From: a virus
Virus record (IMG/VR): IMGVR_UViG_3300009314_000096
Span: 1 to 20,878 of that record
Direction: 5' to 3' (one strand)
DNA: 20,878 nt
Below, in pieces: positions 14,280-20,878 of the stretch (positions are counted from its first letter, which is position 1; the number at the start of each line of letters is the position of its first letter). The notes beneath the pieces were generated by a model. It did no database searches. It had not been told where the DNA came from and was given only the letters and a program-made list of their open reading frames with translations. Both the position numbers and the translations under genes were made by a program.

Positions 14280-15157
14280 TACGTCCTCCTTGATTTCTTA
14301 GCTTCCAGGGCTTTTACGTAAGCCTCATTTGCTGTATAATTCCTCCCTGTTTTAGGATTAACAGCACGTATATACATTCTTTCCGCTGCCGTCTTCTCGT
14401 CCTCAGACAGCGTAAGTTCTTTTTCTTTGGGAGTTCTGGGCGGCGCACCGGAAGAATCAAGATTTAAATCATCCGTTCTATCTATATTCTTGTCCGTAAT
14501 CCTAAGTATCTGCTTTGCCCTTTTCAAAGCCAAACTCAGTCCTTTAGGATTCGATGCGTAGCCTTCCTTATAAATCTCTGTTGTGGTCTTATATAATTGG
14601 TCTTCCGGATTATGGCTAGGATGCGTTTTGCTGAATTCCGGGTATTCTTTAAGGACAGATTCAGCATCCTTAACTCTTGTTTCGTTTTCAGATTCCTTTT
14701 TAGTTTCTTTGCCAAGCTCCTGTTTCAGCTCCAACTTCACTTCTTCTTTATCACGCTTCCGTTGATACTGAAATGCGTCTTGGTCAGTAATTTTGCCTGA
14801 CTTTATTTGAGCCAAAAGAGCTTCATCCGTGTAATACTTCTTTCCGCCTATCTCTATCGTATCATTAACCTTATCCACTAAAGGCTCAGGAGCAGGTTTG
14901 GATTCTAATGCCGCTAAACGCGCTTTAGTCTCTTGCAATTCTTTTTCCGCTCTCTCCCTAGCTTCGCGTTCTGTCTCCGTCTCCCATTTCATCTTATCAA
15001 TCTTTTTCTGCATCCTTTTTCCGTAACGCTCTTTAAGCTCGCCAAGCTCTTTATTCTCTTCTTCAGTCCTATCCTCTTTAGTATTCAGTTCCTTAAAGCG
15101 AACATCATCCTGTTCTTCATCCGTAACCTTTTTTGGGTTTTGCGTATTTTCTGTCAT
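14279..15157 (-). CDS. Scaffold-like coiled-coil protein (292 aa)
   Basis: The protein is extremely rich in E and K, with continuous helix and coiled-coil pattern over residues about 20-90 (for example TEREARERAEKELQETKARL). A short ordered segment follows (IEIGGKKYYTDEALLAQIKSG), then more charged helix and a basic C-terminus ending in KKSRRT. This is the classic look of a phage scaffolding protein, whose basic tail contacts the shell. It sits just before the decoration and major capsid genes, the usual location. No protease motif is seen. The assignment comes from composition, length and position and not from a specific motif. Confidence 0.75.
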   Translation of the reverse strand: MTENTQNPKKVTDEEQDDVRFKELNTKEDRTEEENKELGELKERYGKRMQKKIDKMKWETETEREARERAEKELQETKARLAALESKPAPEPLVDKVNDTIEIGGKKYYTDEALLAQIKSGKITDQDAFQYQRKRDKEEVKLELKQELGKETKKESENETRVKDAESVLKEYPEFSKTHPSHNPEDQLYKTTTEIYKEGYASNPKGLSLALKRAKQILRITDKNIDRTDDLNLDSSGAPPRTPKEKELTLSEDEKTAAERMYIRAVNPKTGRNYTANEAYVKALEAKKSRRT

Positions 15158-15167
15158 TGTTATCTCC

Positions 15168-15362
15168 TTATTTCTCCATTAACACTAATTCGCCATTAGC
15201 AACCATCTTCTTTTCTTCCGGTGTAGTTGCTTTTATCTCCTTATAACCTTCAGCTTTTCTTTCATCTACATTAGACTGCTTAACAAATCGCCTTACTTTA
15301 GAAGCCTTGGATTTAGGTATCCATGCTGGCTTCTTCGCCTGTTTCTTTATCTTTTTAGGCAT
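15168..15362 (-). CDS. Small lysine-rich protein, unknown function (64 aa)
   Basis: The N-terminal 30 residues are highly basic (PKKIKKQAKKPAWIPKSKAS), then a mixed segment ends in KKMVANGELVLMEK. There is no cysteine or hydrophobic helix. A strong AAGGAGG site precedes ATG at 15362. It lies just before the scaffold gene. DNA or scaffold interaction is suggested by charge only. Confidence 0.6.
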   Translation of the reverse strand: MPKKIKKQAKKPAWIPKSKASKVRRFVKQSNVDERKAEGYKEIKATTPEEKKMVANGELVLMEK

Positions 15363-15371
15363 AAATCCTCC

Positions 15372-15506
15372 TTAACCAAGCAAAAGCGTAGCCTTGGCTA
15401 CAGCTATTATAGAATCCCCTGCTTGGCATATTGTTGTCATAGCTTCATGCAATGCTACCATCCCAACATCTACCAGATAATCACAAATTACATTTAATAC
15501 TGGCAT
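15372..15506 (-). CDS. Very small protein (44 aa)
   Basis: ATG at 15506 has an excellent TAAGGAGG site 5 bases upstream, and the frame is open for 44 codons to TAA at 15372-15374. The product is mostly apolar (MPVLNVICDYLVDVGMVALH, then AGDSIIAVAKATLLLG), with two cysteines. It may form one amphipathic or membrane-associated helix. The gene is in an operon with tight spacing on both sides, which supports it as real. No family is recognised. Confidence 0.55.
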   Translation of the reverse strand: MPVLNVICDYLVDVGMVALHEAMTTICQAGDSIIAVAKATLLLG

Positions 15507-15517
15507 CTAGCGCCTCC

Positions 15518-15694
15518 TTAATTAGTCTTTACTTTTTCTCTCTTTATAGAACCAAGCATACCTTCTGAGCGTATACCCATTTCCCTATTAAGAGACTTTA
15601 TCGGAGAACCTTTCTCCGTTCTTATCTTGGAAGGTATCAACTTATTTACCTTGCCGAAATTTCCTTTCTTGGTCATTATTATATTTTTTGGCAT
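15518..15694 (-). CDS. Small basic protein (58 aa)
   Basis: ATG at 15694 follows AGAAAGGAGG, a strong binding site, and the frame runs 58 codons to TAA at 15518-15520, directly abutting the binding site of the next gene. The product is basic (MPKNIIMTKKGNFGKVNKLI and many later K and R) and lacks cysteines and membrane segments. The spacing and binding sites support a genuine gene. Its function is unknown. Confidence 0.55.
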   Translation of the reverse strand: MPKNIIMTKKGNFGKVNKLIPSKIRTEKGSPIKSLNREMGIRSEGMLGSIKREKVKTN

Positions 15695-15706
15695 TTTACC
15701 TCCTTT

Positions 15707-17689
15707 CTATGCTAATAAACTATGCGGAGCACCTTCAACTGTTTTAGGTGCTTCGCTAAATAATGGTAAGCCTTTTTTAATCTTTTCTTTTATCTCTGGT
15801 GTGAGTTTAAGAGTAGGTTGAGTCTTGCCAAAAAGCATCTTTCTCCACTCGTTTATTGCCTTTACATCTTCAGGACTAACGCCATCCCCCCACCTACTTT
15901 CCCAATCATTATATTCAGCCAATGACCTTCTTGCTTCTCCCGTAGAATCAAATCCAAAATAGTCGTACTTTTTAATAATGTTTTGAATTTTTTCAGTTGC
16001 TCTGATTTTTCCTTTAGGAACTACTAAATTAAATGTACTCGCCTTCCCTTTCGTCACCTTCTCCATCGCCTTTGGTATCATGCGGTCGTAGAGGTTCTTT
16101 GCCCATTCGCCGCCGACCTTTAAATCTAAGCCAGTATACTCTACTTGAGCTTCTGATTGCTTTCGTATTGTGTCTGCCAAATCTTTACCAACCCACTTTT
16201 CTAACTCTGTTTCAGTAACTGGCTGATTGATAACTTCTTGTCCTTCATGAGATACTACATATAAACCAACTTGACCCTTTTTTGCTCCATACATACCACC
16301 TTTTGAAGCTACCACCTTCGCTATTCTCTTACTCAAATCATACCTGTCAGCCTGTTGCTCTCCTGTAGTCCAAGCTATAGCGTCGTAGCCTTCTCTGACT
16401 GCTACTTCGAGGGCTTTCTTGGTTGCTAGTTCGTGCCAGTTTTTGAGGAGGGGGTGGGAGGGTTTATCAGTTTTAGAAAGCATTTCTCTTGCTTTCTCCA
16501 TACTAATATTTTCTGTATATGCAAAAGAAGCAACATCTTGTTCACTTGGTTTTGTAGCTTTCTTAATTTCCCTCGCCCAATCACTCTGTGCTTCTTCTAT
16601 AAAAAGGACTTTCTTGCCATCTACTGTGCGGTCGTTTAGGCGGAGGTGGAAGAGGATGTTGGGTTCGTCGAAGTGGGAGGATTTGAAAGTTGGAGTTCTT
16701 TCTATGCTCTCTAATCCTTTATTTATACGATTAAACTCATTAAGTTCGCTCTGTGTCATTTTCCCTTCATCTGCTATATCAAATGGATTTGCTATATTAC
16801 CCCATTTTGCTCTTATTCGTTCTACAAAATCATCATATTCTTTTCTTAATCTACCCTCTTGTTCTGCATGAGGAACTGACGCCTTCACCACCAATTCTCT
16901 ATAATTCTCACCGCCTGGGAGTTGGTATTGGGAGAATTTGGTTTCGCCTTCTCCAGTTCTGCCTGCTCGTCTTGCATCAATCTCATAGTCAACATCAATT
17001 TTTTCTTGTTCTGTTAATTGACCATAAGGTTTATTGTGCATATATTGAGCAATATCATCTTGGGTAAATGTCTTTGTCCCCTTCCACACCTCCTCAATCT
17101 GAGGCATCCTAGACTGTATCATATCAAGCACCTGCTGTTTCGTAACCTTACCGGATATCTTATCTAAGCCTAAAGCCTCAAGTTCTGATTGTGGAACTTT
17201 ACCTCGAAGCATGCCTGCTATCTGTTCTCCCATAGCCGCTCCGCCCATTTTTTCTTTTAGGATATCTTCAGACTTTGACTTCCAGGGCATAGAAGTATGA
17301 ACTGTCGGAGGATGTTCTATAACAGGGAAACCCTCTCTCATTATCGGTTGTTCTATAGCAGTAAACTCCTCAGCTATCCGAGGTCTTTCTCGTGTGATAT
17401 CAAATCCACCTAATTGGAATCTTCCGTCTTTTATCGGGTCTGCATGAACTGTCGGAACTTGCTCAATAACAGGGTCAACATGAACCGGAGGTTTAATATC
17501 TCCCGGAGGAGTAGCACCGAACATGTCAGGTTTCGCCTGTTGGATTCTCTGTTGCATAACATCCTTGCTTACACCTGATAAAACATCATCAAGCATAGCG
17601 CGTGTCATATCTTGGCTTAATTTCGCTCTTAGCACTTGTTGTAGCATATCCGGATTTGCTAATCCTAATAACGCCTGTATATTTGCCAT
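15707..17689 (-). CDS. Large polyvalent-protein-type domain protein (660 aa)
   Basis: ATG at 17689 is chosen over an in-frame TTG at 17716 because GAAGGG lies 7 bases upstream. Residues 1-250 are helical with Pro-rich linkers bearing repeats of PxVIExxPTVH type. Four blocks match a phage domain common in large polyvalent and head-associated proteins: QYQLPGGENYREL (about 254-266), SHFDEPNILFHLRLNDRT (338-355) continuing to FIEEAQSDW, NWHELATKKALEV and AIAWTTGEQQADRYDLSK (up to 454), and GLDLKVGGEWAKNLYDRMIP (520-539). The domain's activity is unknown to me. C-terminal LTPEIKEKIKKGLPLFS is a typical end of this family. Such proteins are often packaged and injected; that role is inferred. The conserved blocks use C-ending codons unlike the rest of the gene. 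Confidence 0.75.
   Translation of the reverse strand: MANIQALLGLANPDMLQQVLRAKLSQDMTRAMLDDVLSGVSKDVMQQRIQQAKPDMFGATPPGDIKPPVHVDPVIEQVPTVHADPIKDGRFQLGGFDITRERPRIAEEFTAIEQPIMREGFPVIEHPPTVHTSMPWKSKSEDILKEKMGGAAMGEQIAGMLRGKVPQSELEALGLDKISGKVTKQQVLDMIQSRMPQIEEVWKGTKTFTQDDIAQYMHNKPYGQLTEQEKIDVDYEIDARRAGRTGEGETKFSQYQLPGGENYRELVVKASVPHAEQEGRLRKEYDDFVERIRAKWGNIANPFDIADEGKMTQSELNEFNRINKGLESIERTPTFKSSHFDEPNILFHLRLNDRTVDGKKVLFIEEAQSDWAREIKKATKPSEQDVASFAYTENISMEKAREMLSKTDKPSHPLLKNWHELATKKALEVAVREGYDAIAWTTGEQQADRYDLSKRIAKVVASKGGMYGAKKGQVGLYVVSHEGQEVINQPVTETELEKWVGKDLADTIRKQSEAQVEYTGLDLKVGGEWAKNLYDRMIPKAMEKVTKGKASTFNLVVPKGKIRATEKIQNIIKKYDYFGFDSTGEARRSLAEYNDWESRWGDGVSPEDVKAINEWRKMLFGKTQPTLKLTPEIKEKIKKGLPLFSEAPKTVEGAPHSLLA
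17296..17326 (-). repeat. Imperfect direct repeat, copy 1
   Basis: This 31-base segment inside the 660-residue gene matches 17444-17474 at 26 of 31 positions. It encodes PVIEHPPTVH, the other copy PVIEQVPTVH. Both lie in a Pro-rich linker of the N-terminal third. Confidence 0.55.
17444..17474 (-). repeat. Imperfect direct repeat, copy 2
   Basis: This is the second copy of the linker repeat, 26 of 31 bases identical to 17296-17326. A weaker third motif (PPVHVDP) lies immediately N-terminal in the protein, suggesting past duplication of a short linker unit. Confidence 0.5.
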
Positions 17690-17721
17690 AAAAAAACCCT
17701 TCAATATTTCTATCAAAGGGT
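17690..17721 (-). terminator. Terminator-like hairpin overlapping the ribosome binding site of the 660-aa gene
   Basis: On the minus-strand RNA, ACCCTTTGAT pairs with ATTGAAGGGT (10 pairs, two of them G-U) around the loop AGAAAT, followed directly by seven U. That is the layout of an intrinsic terminator. The 3' arm contains GAAGGG, the ribosome binding site of the following gene, and the U-run leads straight into its ATG at 17689. The element could reduce downstream transcription, hide the binding site when folded, or both. Stem strength is moderate because of the wobble pairs and A-U pairs. Confidence 0.6.
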
Positions 17722-17746
17722 CTCGATTTAAGACTACCTTGCTAAT

Positions 17747-17923
17747 TTAGAGTTTTACTGACTTTTCCATCTGGACATTCATATTAGCTATCCCGCCTTC
17801 TCTGAAATTCAGTTTAAATGACCTGTTGCCCGTAAACTTTGCCTCTTCTAGGCTTTCAAGCTCATGGCGGATAGCCTCTATGTATTCTTCTGTCTTCGTA
17901 TCAAGTTTTGCTCTAAAGTTCAT
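17747..17923 (-). CDS. Small protein, unknown function (58 aa)
   Basis: ATG at 17923 overlaps the TGA of the upstream gene (ATGA), and the frame is open for 58 codons. The product has an acidic helix (KTEEYIEAIRHELESLEEAK) and a C-terminal strand-like part (RSFKLNFREGGIANMNVQ). The spacing supports a real gene translated by coupling. No family is recognised. It lies just before the hairpin and the 660-residue gene. Confidence 0.55.
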   Translation of the reverse strand: MNFRAKLDTKTEEYIEAIRHELESLEEAKFTGNRSFKLNFREGGIANMNVQMEKSVKL

Positions 17924-18141
17924 CCCAGCTCTTTCTCTATCTTCTTAGGCAAATCAAGTATAGCTTTTACCGCAAAGCACTGCCCGACAAAAAACTCTCT
18001 GTTCTTAGTTCTTACTGAATGCAAAGCATCATCTGCGTTAGAATACACTTGCCTCAGCTCCTCCCGGAAGTCCTTCCATTCCGGTGACTGGAACAGCACT
18101 TGGAGCCTGCCCAGGTGAGCCTTGTGTTCTTGGTTGTCCAC
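17920..18141 (-). CDS. Small protein overlapping the portal 3' end (73 aa)
   Basis: GTG at 18141 is preceded by AGGAGG at 5-base spacing, better than an earlier in-frame GTG at 18147 that abuts the same site. The product has the pattern SPEWKDFREELRQVYSNADD, then FVGQCFAVKAILDLPKKIEK, resembling small helical proteins encoded just after portal genes in other podoviruses. Its first 104 bases also encode the portal C-terminus in another frame. It contains one cysteine and no membrane segment. Function is unknown; a head or packaging accessory is plausible from location. Confidence 0.65.
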   Translation of the reverse strand: MDNQEHKAHLGRLQVLFQSPEWKDFREELRQVYSNADDALHSVRTKNREFFVGQCFAVKAILDLPKKIEKELG

Positions 18142-20266
18142 TGGCACCTCCTAAAACCATTCTTTGGGTTATTTCTTTTTTCATTAACTCTACGGTAGCC
18201 TGAACATGCTCTAAAAGAGCTTTTCTTACTTCTTCAGGAACTGTAGGGTCTACCAACATTTGATTATGAACTCTTAAGTGATGAACATGGTCTTCGCCTT
18301 GTTCGGGCTCTCCTTCATCGCCTTGTAAGAATCTCGCATTTTCTTCTTCCGGTGTCCTTACGCTTACTTTAACCGGAGGAAGGAAATTAGATATGCCCGT
18401 CTCATCAAACTTATCTAAGAGCCATGTAGTCGCCTCTCTTAAGGCTCTTAAGCCTTCTTGGGTCTGTGGTGAGAAGAAAGGATTCTGTATTAAGACTCCG
18501 TATATCGCCATAGCCTTCTGAGCCTCTGCTTGTTTATTAGCGTTTAGAACGTTCCCAACGAGCTCAAAGTCGGGTATTGCCTTAAGAGCAAAATCACTCA
18601 TGTTTATAGGTTCAAACTTCCAGGGATTATTCGGGTCTTCCCCGGCAATACGAGTAAACTTATTCGGAGGCATATTGGCTTGGTAGAGTAAAAACCATCT
18701 CTTAAATATATCCTTAAGAGTCTTATTCTTACGCTTTATAATCATGTTAAGCCGGACATTCCCCTGTCCTACGATAAACTGAACTTTCTTAGCAGGAGCA
18801 TCCGGGTCAATGGTAGACTCCATCCCGGCAGTAAATGAACTTATTCCAAAAAGAAGCTGCGAGTTATTCTGAAGCTGGCTCATAGCATAAACTATGCTTT
18901 CATCAGGCTGTTGTATTTTTATCATATTAACCGAGCTCGGGTCAGCCGAAGGGAAAAGATAACCGGCTTTTATCTTAATCGGCTCATCCCTCATGTTCCC
19001 CGTGGGCTGGAAAAACCCGAAAGGATTATTAGCTTGGACTGTACCAAATACATATTGAGAGAATAATGCGTCATTAGCCCTCTGCGTACCGTCTAACATC
19101 TCAGCAACACCTATGCCGCCGCGCCTTCCGTCTCCGTCCGGTAAAAATTCATCCAACCCAAACGGTCTCATCTTTAACGGAAACTTGTTTTTCTTAAGCT
19201 CGCATAATGTCTCGGATTTGATTTCTACCGTAGCAATAAACTCATCTTCTAATTCTTTGTATGCCTCTTCATTTTGGTCATCTGTTTTTATAGCGCGTAT
19301 TCTCAATCTTCCGTAAAACTCTATAAATATCTTTTCTGTCTTACCAAGAGGCCTCTCTTCCCCTTCTCTCGTCAAAGCCGTATTATCCATAGAAGTCGGC
19401 ACCTCAGTTCCCCATCCGCCTATATCGTCAAACACATTAGGATAATATTCTCCTTCCAGGTCTCTACGGCGGACAGTATTTGCGTTCATTCTCTTAATGC
19501 GCATCTCCCAATCCGGCACCTTGTTCCACATAGAGTTCTCCGGAAGAATGTAGTCTTTACGGGAGAATATCTCAAGTTTAGGACCGTTGTAAAGCATCTT
19601 AGTTACTTCTCTTTCCTGAGTCAAAGGCTCTCCTGTATCCGAATCTAAAAGCGGTTCACTGGGATTAGCGGGATTCATAAGAGGCTCAATTTTGACCTCT
19701 GTACCATATTCCTTCACCCAGTGAACCATATAAGGCGTATCACCATTTTTAGTCGTGGCATGAAATAATCTATCGCAATTATTAAACACATCCATCTCAT
19801 TAGACATAGACCAATTACCGAATGTATCCAATTTCTTGACTTTAGGAATGTCTCCGGCTTCGGTCGGTATAACTCTTAATATGTCTTTAGGAGTAAAAAA
19901 GACATTCATTATGTTAGCATGAATAACTTCAATGTTTACTGTGGTAAGAGGGGTTCTATATCTCGGACTCTCTCCGTCATCGCCTGTAAGAGAGATAGGC
20001 TCCATCCGCCATATAGTATCATACTCGTCTAACTTGTCAGATAAAACTCTTTGTGTGTCTTTACTTTTATTATACAAGTCAACTACATGCTTTGCTATTC
20101 TTTCACGCTCCAGAACATCAAGCTGAATGAGATTTTTCTTATTCTTTTTCTTAAGCTTTTTTAAATACTCATCCTCGTTTATTTCGTTGATTTCGTTGCG
20201 TATATCCTTATCGGAAAAGGTGGGATTTGTGGGATTTTCTAGATTCTGGTCAAATATATCAGCCAT
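18038..20266 (-). CDS. Portal protein (742 aa)
   Basis: This is a large acidic protein of the P22-type portal class, which forms the dodecameric ring through which DNA enters and leaves the head. Visible features: a charged N-terminal helix region (to about residue 80), wing-region strands with IHANIMNVFFTPKDILRVIP (114-133), the conserved RPFGLDEFLPDGDGRRGGIG followed by VAEMLDGTQRANDALFSQ (367-404), and long stem helices. A His-containing segment (EDHVHHLRVHNQML) and a Gly/Pro-rich tail end the protein. Length is typical for podovirus portals. The AGAGG site before ATG at 20266 and 3-base spacing from the upstream gene support the start. Its last 104 bases double as the start of another gene. 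No terminase gene is in the window; it would be expected further upstream. Confidence 0.85.
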   Translation of the reverse strand: MADIFDQNLENPTNPTFSDKDIRNEINEINEDEYLKKLKKKNKKNLIQLDVLERERIAKHVVDLYNKSKDTQRVLSDKLDEYDTIWRMEPISLTGDDGESPRYRTPLTTVNIEVIHANIMNVFFTPKDILRVIPTEAGDIPKVKKLDTFGNWSMSNEMDVFNNCDRLFHATTKNGDTPYMVHWVKEYGTEVKIEPLMNPANPSEPLLDSDTGEPLTQEREVTKMLYNGPKLEIFSRKDYILPENSMWNKVPDWEMRIKRMNANTVRRRDLEGEYYPNVFDDIGGWGTEVPTSMDNTALTREGEERPLGKTEKIFIEFYGRLRIRAIKTDDQNEEAYKELEDEFIATVEIKSETLCELKKNKFPLKMRPFGLDEFLPDGDGRRGGIGVAEMLDGTQRANDALFSQYVFGTVQANNPFGFFQPTGNMRDEPIKIKAGYLFPSADPSSVNMIKIQQPDESIVYAMSQLQNNSQLLFGISSFTAGMESTIDPDAPAKKVQFIVGQGNVRLNMIIKRKNKTLKDIFKRWFLLYQANMPPNKFTRIAGEDPNNPWKFEPINMSDFALKAIPDFELVGNVLNANKQAEAQKAMAIYGVLIQNPFFSPQTQEGLRALREATTWLLDKFDETGISNFLPPVKVSVRTPEEENARFLQGDEGEPEQGEDHVHHLRVHNQMLVDPTVPEEVRKALLEHVQATVELMKKEITQRMVLGGASGQPRTQGSPGQAPSAVPVTGMEGLPGGAEASVF

Positions 20267-20269
20267 GTT

Positions 20270-20500
20270 TTACCTCTTTAAAAAATCTTTTACTCCTCCC
20301 ACAGGAACAGCGATTTTAGGCTTATTAGCCATGTCTTTTTTCATGTTAGCCTGCAGTATTTTGTTTTCTAAGTGCATATCTAACAGTTTAACCGCATAAG
20401 CCATCATTGGCAAATGCCCGGTATTTACTTTTATTTCGATGTCCTTCTTACCGTCTTTATCAACTAGCTGAGCCTGAAACAACAGGTTCGGGTCGTTCAT
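20270..20500 (-). CDS. Small protein upstream of portal, unknown function (76 aa)
   Basis: ATG at 20500 is favoured over the in-frame ATG at 20524 because AAGGA lies about 8 bases upstream of the former and nothing suitable precedes the latter. The product (MNDPNLLFQAQLVDKDG, then helix HLPMMAYAVKLLDMHLENKI, ending VGGVKDFLKR) is basic and helical, without cysteine or membrane segment. Its start region overlaps the 3' end of the upstream small gene by 41 bases in another frame. It stops three bases before the portal ATG. No family is recognised. Confidence 0.6.
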   Translation of the reverse strand: MNDPNLLFQAQLVDKDGKKDIEIKVNTGHLPMMAYAVKLLDMHLENKILQANMKKDMANKPKIAVPVGGVKDFLKR

Positions 20501-20630
20501 GATTGAATTCCTTCCGTATTTCATTATACATGTCTAAAACACCGTTTATATATGCTTCTTTTATAATCATGTTCGGTTCTTCGTATTTTATCTTTCTTAA
20601 GAGACCGTCTCTCATTTCACCGATTGTCAT
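20460..20630 (-). CDS. Small protein, unknown function (56 aa)
   Basis: ATG at 20630 overlaps the TGA of the preceding gene (ATGA) and has a GAGG site 5 bases upstream. The frame is open for 56 codons. The product has a helical, mixed-charge body (MRDGLLRKIKYEEPNMIIKE, AYINGVLDMYNEIRKEF) and a short disordered tail (HERPEPVVSGSAS). The tail is the part that overlaps the next gene. Coupling and binding site support a real gene; its function is unknown. Confidence 0.6.
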   Translation of the reverse strand: MTIGEMRDGLLRKIKYEEPNMIIKEAYINGVLDMYNEIRKEFNHERPEPVVSGSAS

Positions 20631-20878
20631 ACTTCCCTCACAGTTCCGATAATATCAGATGCATTCACCAAAGTAAGCATTTCCTGCGGGTCGTCTTCTG
20701 TGAAATCTGTTCCGACATACTTTGAAATCATTACTAAGTCTCCCGGCTTGAGAGACTTATGCTTAATAAAAAGATTAAGCCGAAGCAATGTATCTAAAGA
20801 CGAGGAATCTCCCTCTTTGGCATTCTTGGTCATAGCCAAGATAATCGCTTCGGCATTGTTTAATATTTCCTGGTCTCC
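20627..20878 (-). CDS. GroES-like co-chaperonin C-terminus, 5' end outside window
   Basis: The frame is open from the right edge to TGA at 20627, giving 83 codons without the start, so the gene is truncated by the window. An internal TTG at 20839 is not needed as a start. The last 40 residues (LKPGDLVMISKYVGTDFTED ... EMLTLVNASDIIGTV) match the end of GroES proteins, 'V-K-x-G-D-x-V-x-x-x-K-Y-x-G-T-E ... E-x-L-x-x-x-x-x-S-D-I-L-A-x-V'. The part before it (AIILAMTKN and a Ser/Leu-rich stretch) departs from the usual 'V-V-A-V-G-P-G' loop and has an insertion. A phage GroES analogue assisting folding of head proteins by host GroEL is the likely reading. Confirmation needs the missing N-terminus. 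Confidence 0.55.
   Translation of the reverse strand, partial: GDQEILNNAEAIILAMTKNAKEGDSSSLDTLLRLNLFIKHKSLKPGDLVMISKYVGTDFTEDDPQEMLTLVNASDIIGTVREV

Noticed and set aside
16419-16871. Plus-strand open frame of 150 codons opposite the 660-residue gene
   Set aside because: It overlaps the conserved blocks of the polyvalent-type domain on the other strand; the product shows no recognisable motif and arises from the C-rich codon islands.
17690-17716. TTG start at 17716 for the 660-residue gene
   Set aside because: It lies inside the hairpin and lacks a binding site; ATG 17689 has GAAGGG 7 bases upstream.
1-20878. tRNA genes, CRISPR arrays, insertion sequences or integrase sites
   Set aside because: No cloverleaf-like sequence, regularly spaced repeat array, transposase or recombinase motif was seen on either strand.

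Overview
This window is a stretch of a tailed double-stranded DNA phage genome, most likely a short-tailed podovirus (Caudoviricetes). It looks like an environmental or metagenomic sequence whose host has a Gram-negative envelope. Every supported gene lies on the minus strand, so transcription runs from position 20878 down to 1. The genes form one tightly packed morphogenesis cluster with many ATGA/TAATG stop-start overlaps and strong AAGGAGG-type ribosome binding sites. The host cannot be named. The envelope inference rests on Sec signal peptides plus an O-antigen ligase/polymerase-like membrane enzyme. No terminase, lysis gene, integrase, tRNA or CRISPR array is visible.

Layout in transcription order. 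(1) 20878-17747: end of a GroES-like gene cut by the window edge, two small overlapping genes, a P22-type portal protein, and two small genes, the first of which overlaps the portal 3' end by about 100 bases in another frame. (2) 17721-15372: a terminator-like hairpin that also carries the ribosome binding site of the next gene, then a 660-residue protein with a large polyvalent-protein-type phage domain, and two small genes. (3) 15362-12298: a small basic protein, a coiled-coil scaffold-like protein, a head-region protein of unknown role, a decoration-like protein and the major capsid protein. (4) 12285-9950: a small exported protein directly behind the capsid gene, a hairpin, an O-antigen ligase/polymerase-like membrane protein, a NUMOD3-HNH homing-type endonuclease and a small basic protein. 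(5) 9948-5307: an exported beta-rich protein, two small genes, a head-tail adaptor, a tail nozzle-like protein, a tail-fibre protein with a receptor-binding-like C-terminus, and a small exported protein. (6) 5298-1973: three proteins resembling ejection (internal virion) proteins. (7) 1863-1: a small structural protein and two exported fibre-like proteins, the last running off the left edge.

The most unusual feature is that seven proteins of this cluster begin with a clear Sec-type signal peptide. They include the nozzle-like protein and three fibre-like proteins. All seven end in nearly the same cleavage signature, [AVC]-[YF]-A. The portal, scaffold, capsid, decoration, adaptor and ejection proteins lack one. 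Together with the phage-borne O-antigen ligase-like protein, this suggests that part of the virion or its accessory set is delivered to or through the host envelope. A two-compartment assembly, with heads in the cytoplasm and nozzle and appendages in the periplasm, is one explanation. Secreted host-modifying proteins derived from tail genes is another. These models are inference; the signal peptides themselves are read directly from the sequence.
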